The translations under genes were made by a program, and so were the position numbers. Below the pieces are notes generated by a model. The model made no database searches and was not told the DNA's origin. It worked only from the letters and a program-made list of their open reading frames with translations. A stretch of 64,000 bases of DNA from Apium graveolens (Eukaryota; Streptophyta; Magnoliopsida; Apiales; Apiaceae): contig NC_133648.1 in NCBI RefSeq assembly GCF_009905375.1, positions 308,528,565-308,592,564 on the forward strand, written 5' to 3'. Positions 58,441 through 64,000 of this stretch are shown here, piece by piece (position 1 is the stretch's first letter; each line of letters begins with the position of its first letter).

Positions 58441-58719
58441 ACAAGAGCTCATTAAACTCAATAAGAACCATGATAACATGCACATTAATAACTTCATCTT
58501 AAGATTAGCTTGCCCTTCTTGACATTATGTATGATTTTATGTATAATTGACACCTCATTGAAAATGTTCTTAGTTTCAAGTTTTAGTTTCTAAGTATGTG
58601 CCTTTTTTACCTTCTGGGTTTATTATGAAGCTATTGGCTTTTCAAAAAAGTTTCAGTTTCATAGTTAGTTACATGCACCATTTTTAAATTCGGAAATTGG
58701 AATTATCGATGGAGGTATC
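58441..58719. other. Unassigned interval
   Basis: No gene or repeat border recognised. Confidence 0.3.
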
Positions 58720-58988
58720 TTTCATTGATTAATCGGATAATCGACGATTAATCGAATTTATTAATCAGAAGCAATTTAATTAATCAAATTACCTATTTAA
58801 ATTTCAATAAACTTTCCTAAAATTTATAAAAATAATGCCACATATCATCACTTCATATTTGATATTTAAGTGTTTTATATACAAATTTAATAAATGAGTT
58901 ATACATAAATATTTAATAATCACTACATAATAGTTAGAATAAATTTGTGATAGAAAATTAACTACATGGTATTGTGAAATGAATTAAT
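58720..58988 (-). repeat. CGATTAATCG-type repeat, reverse copy, left part
   Basis: Reverse complement of about 31245-31519 (GATGGAGGTATCTTTC, GACGATTAATCG, AAATTACCTATTTAAATTTC). Interrupted at 58988 by the CACTA element and resumes at 63851. Confidence 0.75.
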
Positions 58989-59706
58989 CACTACAAGAAA
59001 AATAGGCTGACACAACGGTTATTAACCGTTGTCTGATACCCCTCAATACCGTTGTATATTGAGGCACCTTCTAATACGCGTATCAGACAACGATACTCAT
59101 CTATTGTGTGTCTTCATCCAAGACAACAACAAGTGCATATAAAACTGTTGTTCGAAGGTTGGATGAAATAATGGTTTAGTTTAATGGACTATTGTAAGAC
59201 TTGTACTTAGTCAAGTGTTTATTAGGTGATTATTAATGATTAATCTCTCTTAGCACAACGGTTTTAGTAAAATAATGTGTTGTCTTCGATTAGTATAGTC
59301 AACAGTCTCTAAAATCCAATCCATTGTCTGAACTGAATGAACACAATGGTTCTTTTGTCTAGAAGAATTGTGTGAATGCTCCTACAACAATATTTTAGAT
59401 TTATTAAACTGTTGGCTGGAACATATTATTACAAGTTTTTGACATAGACAGAGAATTGTCAAAAAGATATTGTAACAAGTTTTTGCTACTAAGAAAACAT
59501 GTATTAATTATATTGGACAACAATTTAGAAAACTAAAAAATGCAATATCATATTTTATACATAACGGTTTGACAATTTCATGCGCAGTGTTTACTAAAAA
59601 CAATTTTCTTAAGCAGCCATGAAAGAGCTGAAAACTATTTCTAATATTTGACAGTATTCTTGAGACATTTGTGGAAATATGAAATGATGATCTTTTGTTT
59701 CCATGA

Positions 59707-60167
59707 TTAGACGGCTTCTGCTCCACCGCCTTCTTCTCTTTGAGCTACCATTTCAAGCACCATGTACATCTTCTTGATAGGCATCTATAATAAGTAAATA
59801 TCGGTGTTTAACCAAGAATAACATAGACAGCCTCGCATAAAGCTCTGCAGTTTAATAATCAATTCATCAAAAGAATATAGCCTAAGAATTTAGTTTACTG
59901 CCAATCCTTAAAACGTCCAGTTCAAACTGTTTGCAAAGAAGTAAATCTAATATTAAAATGATAAAAAGAGTGACTCCAAAAAACAAATTTTGGAAGAGAA
60001 GATAGTAAATTAGTAAGACTTAATATGCCAACTTCCAACACTTTCTAGTCTAGTTCAAAACATTGTTCATAACTAAATCCTTAAATAACACAGGATAATG
60101 CTTTTTACCTGGTACATAAATGGATGAAGCATGATACTTTTTAAAGTCCCCTTTTCCGCCCAATTAC
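59707..60167 (-). pseudogene. Captured exons of an unrecognised gene (C-terminal end)
   Basis: Two exons with proper borders. 60109-60167 has an acceptor TTGACAG and donor GTAAAAAG and reads NWAEKGTLKSIMLHPFMYQ. 59707-59784 follows acceptor TTATTATAG and reads MPIKKMYMVLEMVAQREEGG, then GAEAV and TAA. Phases agree and the joined frame is open. It does not belong to replication factor C as I know it. A further exon-like piece upstream (about 60968-61045: LPELKKFPLLGAIVKPLTD) may be part of it. Likely from a second host gene; function unknown. Confidence 0.5.
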
Positions 60168-61163
60168 CTGTCAAACTTGTGATTAATTGTCATTAGTTGC
60201 AGTGAAAAAGAAAAGAAAAGAAGAGCAATGAAGAAGATGACTATATTTATACTATAGAGAGAAGTGTTTACAGAAAGTGCAGAAATGAAAAATGTAAGTT
60301 AGTTATAAGCACAACTATGACTACATTAATACACCTGCTAAAGTCTAACAAACTCATAACAAACTTGGCCAGAATGACACATGGACACTTTAACTTTTAT
60401 TGACTAACAGGAGATAAAACATTACATGTTGTAATTCCAAAAGTTGATCGAGCATAGCATATGAAATATTTATAAAATAATACAACTAAAATTTATAAAT
60501 GCATGTAATCGGATCACCATTCACCTCTATTACAGATAATCAAATTGATTATACATAATACACACACATAGATAATAGATGAAAAGTGTTCAGCATTTAT
60601 CATGCTGAACAAATTAGATTTTCATTTAATTATAAAACTGAAATAATAAATAAGCCAAATCAGATCACCTTCATTACAAATTCTATCCAGCACTACCTTT
60701 ACACATACTTCAATAATAATTGACAAGTGTTTTATCAAACAATAAGCAAAGAGTATATCAAGCACGTTTGTCCATATCAAACTGATAAAAAAACTAAAAC
60801 TAAAAACACTGGAACAAAATCTAATTGAATCTAGTTTATGTCTCACAGAGAAAACTAACTAAATTTGAGTATAAGTAGCTGAAAATGCAAACAAAACGGA
60901 TTAACCACAACAAAAACTTCTGAAAACACAACAAGTTGAGAATTTGTAATGGAAAATATTAACTAGGGAATCAGTCAGGGGCTTCACAATGGCACCTAGT
61001 AATGGAAATTTCTTCAACTCAGGGAGTGTACTTGCAACTCACTACAAAATTGAAGTAATATCAATTTATTTATAAATATCCAAAATGCACTTTATTTTAT
61101 CTCAACTTTCAAAATATCTAAATTAGTGTTAACCTACGTGCTAAAAGAATGGGATTACATCAC

Positions 61164-61616
61164 CTAAATGAAAAGCTCTGAGTGGTAGCAAAGTCATGAA
61201 TCTGCTGCCTTACAACATCAATCCCTTGATCATCAAAAGCATTTAACTCTAACACAATATTATGCATCTACACACCAAAAAACTTATGAGCCACAACAAG
61301 ACTGGTTGAGGTCTTCCCCGTACCAAGCGGTCCACAATGTCACAAACTATACATACAATAAAATTATCAAATTAAACAAACATTTACCGTAAATTTACTA
61401 GTAGCCTATCAAGTGTTCGACGAAATGTCACAAAAAAACATAACAATACACTAAAAGAAATAGACATGATGTTAAATACACACAAATATATAAGTACATA
61501 TCCCTGTAAAATATAATTAGGGGATCAAGAAGGGGATTACTAGTATCGACAATATCGTGAGGAACGGCGACATCGGCGAGTGATTGAGGACAATATTTCT
61601 CAAAAATTAACCCATA
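61164..61616 (-). pseudogene. Captured replication factor C subunit 3-like exons
   Basis: Two pieces in the order of the host gene. 61541-61616 reads FEKYCPQSLADVAVPHDIVDT, matching the N-terminal WVEKYRP-type block, and ends at a possible donor GTAATC. About 61164-61335 reads GPLGTGKTSTSLVVAHKFFG, a stop, then NIVLELNAFDDQGIDVVRQQ and IHDFATTQSFSF, ending at donor GTGATG. This covers Walker A (GPPGTGKT in the family, GPLGTGKT here) and the LELNASDDRGIDVVRQ block. RFC small subunits load PCNA at the replication fork. The in-frame TAG and loss of all later exons make this a non-functional fragment inside a CACTA element. Confidence 0.85.
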
Positions 61617-62494
61617 TGCATCTGGTGGATTGAGATCTAGTAGAAGAGAGAGGCGGGTTCCTCTGTATTCTGTGTATAATGAGATAAAAGGGGGAAGGAT
61701 GAGTGAATTTTAAGGAAGGGGGAGTCAAAACAAAAAAGGGGGAAATGAAATGTTAAGAGGGAAATGAAATGTTAAGGGGAAAAAACTAGAACCAATAAAT
61801 TAATTTGGGAAATAGAATTTCTGCTTCATTATTCTTATAAAATTTATAAAAATTAATTTCTTTTTTTGATATTTCTTTAATTTTAAAACTTATTTATTTT
61901 AAATTTATTTAAATATTTGAGTACTTATAAATGTAAATAATTTATTTATTTGGTGGTATCTTACTCTTTTTAGTACTCCCTTCAATAATTTTATTATAAT
62001 TAATTATTTTTAAAATTAAATAAATAAATAATTTTTATTTTATTTAAAAATTAAAAAAATATTTATTATTAGTCTACGCTAACAATTATGGTGGTGTAGT
62101 GTAGCATCTCTTGCAACTTGAGTGATATTTGTCCTAAAAAATATTCTTTTCATGTAATGTTTTATTTAATTTTCAAATACTTAAATATAATTATTTATAT
62201 AAACATTTGAAGATCATTAGTTCTGAAATAAAAGGTCTTAAACTGTGTTAAATACTAATTTGTGATAGACAATAGTTTCATAAAAATAATACAAAACTGT
62301 TGTACTTGTTATATTTTTACAATAGTTGAGAACAAATAATTTATAAGACGTTGTATGAGTTTCCGTTCTATAACGGTTAAGTCAGAATAAACTGTCGTCT
62401 GTAATCAAATGACGAATTACGTCGTAAAACCCGTTGTTTAATTAATTTTCAGACAATCGTAAACGAGTCTCAAGTAAATATTAGTCATTTTATC

Positions 62495-63150
62495 GAATTT
62501 TCCTTATAAAGTCATGCAAGATAAGTTTAATTTTTTTTATAATTTTTTCATATGACCAAAATCTATATACTTTAACATCCGTACGGTTGGATCATCTAAC
62601 ATATAATTTTAAAAAATAATAATGTTATTCGGGAAAGAATCTCATTGAGGGTAATAGTATTTTTACCGAAATTTCCTTATAAAGTCATTCAATATAAGTT
62701 TAAATTTTTTTATAATTTTTTCGTATGACTAAAATCTATATACTTTAATATCGTACGGTTGGATCGTTCAAAAAATTATTTTAAAAAATTATTTTGTTGA
62801 TCGGAAATAAATCTAATTATAGGGAATAGTACTTTTACCGAATTTTCCTTATAAAATCATGCAAGATCAGTTTTATTTTTATTTTTTTAATTTTTTCACA
62901 TGACTAAAATTAATATAATTTAACATTCGTACGGTTGGATCATCTAAAAAATAATTTTAATTAATTATTTTGTTATTTGGGAAAGAATCTCGTTTAGGGT
63001 AGTAGTAATTTTACCGAGTTTTCCTTATAACGTCATTCAATATTAGTTTATATGTTTTTATAATTTTTTTACATGACTAAAATCTATATACTTTAACATA
63101 TGTATGGTTGGATCATCTAAAAAATAATTTTAAAAAATAATTTTTAAAAT
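62495..63150. repeat. Tandem array of about 175-bp units (nearly four copies) inside the CACTA element
   Basis: TTTCCTTATAAAGTCAT-type starts recur at about 62500, 62673, 62844 and 63020, each followed by ATGACTAAAATCTATATACT, GTACGGTTGGATCATCTA and a GGGAAAGAATCTC segment. Units differ by point changes. Non-coding. Confidence 0.8.
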
Positions 63151-63159
63151 TTAAGAATT

Positions 63160-63840
63160 CGATATCACACAACAGTTTTTAAAAAAAACCGCTGTGTGAC
63201 ACCTTCAGAAAATCAAGGGCTCTTATTATACCAACTAAGTGATCTAGGTGAAGTCAATCAATAGGTGAGATTTTGCCAACCAAGCGATCCGGGTGAAGTA
63301 TTTTCCACCAATCAGATGGTGCCACATTATCCTATAAATAGACAACAGTTATTGTCTTGTTAGAACCGTCCTATGAACCTTATTTAAAAACCGTTGTTTG
63401 ATGTATAATAAGACCAGACTTTTCATAAACACTTGTGTGAAAGGTAAACATCGAGCAGTAAGACTTCTAAATTAACGGTTGTCTCGGGATCGCTTAGACA
63501 ACAGTTTCATAAACTGTTGTCTTTTTACATTTACAAGACAACGGTTTTTTAAACCGTTGTTATAGAGTTTGATTAACAACAAATTTGAAAAACCGTTGTC
63601 TAACATTTTACACCAGTTACTCATCTCGTTGTGTGAAACATATCAAGACAATAGTTTTAAAAAACTGTTGTGCAAACTCCACTTTTTTGTGATTTTTTTT
63701 ACAACGGTTCACAAAACTGTTGTATGAACCTTGGATAAGACAATGGTTATCGGAGGGCAAAAAAAACCGTTGTACGTCATTTTGGGACAACGGTTCTTTT
63801 GTCAACTGTTGTATAATTAGTGTTGTCTGAAACTGTTTCT
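63160..63840. repeat. Right subterminal palindrome cluster of the CACTA element
   Basis: Many short inverted pairs such as ACAACGGTTTTTTAAACCGT (63538 region), ACAACAGTTTTT, AACTGTTGT. The left end has the same motif (ACAACGGTTATTAACCGTTG, 59018 region). In CACTA elements such subterminal repeats are transposase binding sites; that role here is inferred. Confidence 0.75.
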
Positions 63841-63850
63841 TGTAGTGAAT

Positions 63851-64000
63851 CAGTCGAGTAAATTTTTAGAAAAAAATAAGAGTAATTTAATCGAAGAAAC
63901 TTATTTAGTTATTAGAGATTAAGATTTAGGGGCATATGATTGTCAATGCAATTTAATATACAATTATTTTGAATTTCAATTTTTCTTTTAATTTTTTTTA
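63851..64000 (-). repeat. CGATTAATCG-type repeat, reverse copy, right part
   Basis: Continues 58720-58988 beyond the CACTA element. It is the reverse complement of about 31085-31225 (ATTGACAATCATATGCCCCT and AATTGAAATTCAAAATAAT). Cut by the window edge. Confidence 0.75.

Larger units (their letters stand above)
58989..63847. mobile_element. CACTA element with captured replication factor C exons (4859 bp)
   Basis: Perfect 12-bp ends CACTACAAGAAA / TTTCTTGTAGTG, with the 3-bp target duplication AAT at 58986-58988 and 63848-63850. Flanks join into a repeat whose uninterrupted relatives at about 31220-31240 and 41540-41560 show the empty site (GAATTAAT then the GATCAAGT-like sequence). Subterminal zones hold many ACAACGGTTTTNAACCGTTGT palindromes. 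No transposase is seen. The interior has host gene pieces on the minus strand and a 175-bp tandem array. A further CACTA-like end (GTGGTGTAGTG, about 62091-62101) suggests a nested remnant. Confidence 0.9.

Noticed and set aside
60622..60846. Minus-strand hydrophobic frame in the RFC-carrying CACTA element
   Set aside because: Lies between captured exons in AT-rich intron-like sequence; hydrophobicity follows base composition.
1..64000. CRISPR arrays, bacterial genes, rRNA genes
   Set aside because: No regular spacer array, no ribosome-binding-site operons, no rRNA signatures; the content is plant nuclear.

Overview
This is AT-rich nuclear DNA from a plant, probably a eudicot; species and family cannot be told from the sequence. 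The evidence is plant-type gene structure (GT-AG introns, an ASHR3-like SET gene) and a dense, nested set of plant transposons: Ty1/copia elements primed by initiator tRNA-Met (TGGTATCAGAGC sites), L1-type LINEs with DUF4283/zinc-knuckle ORF1, CACTA elements and MITEs. There are no bacterial-style operons, rRNA genes, CRISPR arrays or confident tRNAs. Almost all coding traces are broken transposon genes.
Layout. 1-1.5 kb: 3' half of a histone methyltransferase gene related to ASHR3, with a frameshift and without the exon for the NHSC catalytic core. 1.95-4.7 kb: LINE copy A, cut by a copia element with a 1.3-kb LTR (LTR type A, 4.7-7.8 kb). 9.6-14.4 kb: a young copia element with identical 281-bp LTRs, a GAAAT target duplication and one in-frame TAG, sitting in what looks like the first exon of a host gene. 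14.9-21.5 kb: LINE copy B, interrupted by a five-exon CACTA-type transposase-associated gene. 21.5-24.6 kb: 3' part of a second copia family with its LTR. 24.6-26.7 kb: probable solo or partial LTR.
27.95-48.55 kb is a direct tandem duplication of a 10.3-kb block. Each copy holds a type-A LTR fragment, a copia gag fragment, a CACTA element (TGA target duplication) carrying one exon of mitochondrial succinyl-CoA ligase alpha, and a copia 3' region. The second copy ends in a different LTR (type B). 49.6-52.4 kb is an older local duplication, one arm of which holds a MITE. 53-57 kb is a third type-A LTR/gag copy, then a rearranged antisense copia. 57.3-58.4 kb is a LINE endonuclease remnant split by a MITE.
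58.99-63.85 kb is a 4.86-kb CACTA element (AAT target duplication) that carries exons of a replication factor C subunit gene and exons of a second, unrecognised gene.
No pathway is encoded here. The main content is gene capture by two CACTA families, segmental duplication and a likely recent copia insertion. I saw no wholly new system; the gene-carrying CACTA elements and the tandem duplication junction are the most notable items.
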